DNA of 19,115 nucleotides from Glomus cerebriforme (Eukaryota > Glomeromycota > Glomeromycetes > Glomerales > Glomeraceae), in the NCBI GenBank assembly GCA_003550305.1, contig QKYT01001036.1, forward strand, positions 12,245 to 31,359, read 5' to 3'. Positions 18,904-19,115 of the stretch are shown here, one piece after another. The notes under the pieces are model-generated. The model was given only the letters and a program-made list of their open reading frames with translations. It ran no database searches and was not told the DNA's origin. The translations under genes were made by a program, and so were the position numbers. How positions within the stretch are numbered: the stretch's first letter is position 1; each line of letters opens with the position of its first letter.

Positions 18904-19115
18904 TCACCACTAGAAAAAAAACTTTTACATACTGTATAAAATCTTGCTAAAACATACACAAATACTTTAGGTTATGTAGTTTGATACTTTGATACAAGTC
19001 GCTTAAACATGGTAATGAAACNGAAACTTNCNNAAACTCTTTCAGTTTCGGTATATCATCAGGAAATTTTTTTTGGGGATATATAACGATATATATCTCT
19101 TTATCGTTATTTATC
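18904..19115. other. Right edge, AT-rich, ambiguous bases
   Basis: No gene seen. It contains GAAAC/GTTTC words in both orientations around Ns at 19022-19034 and an ATATAACGATATATAT stretch near 19079. Too short and ambiguous to classify. Confidence 0.4.

Overview
The window looks like draft genomic sequence of a eukaryote with a very AT-rich, repeat-laden genome. The introns are short (about 57-80 nt, GT...AG, several with TACTAAT-like branch sites). The mobile elements are pogo/Tigger, Mutator (MULE-SWIM) and LINE-like, and the reading frames recall gene families I associate with arbuscular mycorrhizal fungi (Rhizophagus/Glomus type). That assignment is inference from recognised family style, not a database match. 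Scattered Ns and several homopolymer-associated frameshifts suggest imperfect assembly. I see no bacterial-type operon, rRNA, tRNA or CRISPR array.

Layout. 1-1474 (minus): a five-exon gene running off the left edge, with a Ser/Pro-rich repeat N-terminus, a coiled coil and a basic C-terminal part. It is damaged by three in-frame TGAs and one splice-frame conflict. 1939-2222 (minus): a Cys-containing 3' exon of an unidentified gene. 2338-2930: tandem and inverted repeats. 2931-4413 (plus): a decayed Mutator-like transposase with a SWIM zinc-finger relic. 5242-5875: a 634-bp non-autonomous element with terminal inverted repeats (TIRs) and a TA target duplication.

6375-11139 (plus): a multi-exon host gene of an uncharacterised family (acidic stretch, nuclear-localisation-like basic stretch, conserved core). 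It is split in an exon by a complete 2.4-kb Tigger element (7872-10303) flanked by TA. 11669-14535 holds a second, older Tigger in the opposite orientation, whose transposase intron carries a PIF/Harbinger-like MITE (13367-13565).

14610-15752: three further small TIR elements and a short coiled-coil ORF. 16055-18335 (plus): a long decayed reading frame, probably a LINE with an endonuclease-like start, interrupted by a second inverted copy of the same MITE (17504-17697). 18361-18903: palindromic tandem repeats, including a near-perfect palindrome of about 230 bp.

No pathway is encoded. The window is a nest of transposons around two or three decaying host genes. The recurrent theme is nonsense codons explicable as C-to-T or G-to-A changes (CAA, CAG, CGA or TGG to stop) in the older pieces, while the Tigger at 7872-10303 has none and only frameshifts. 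This gives a relative chronology.
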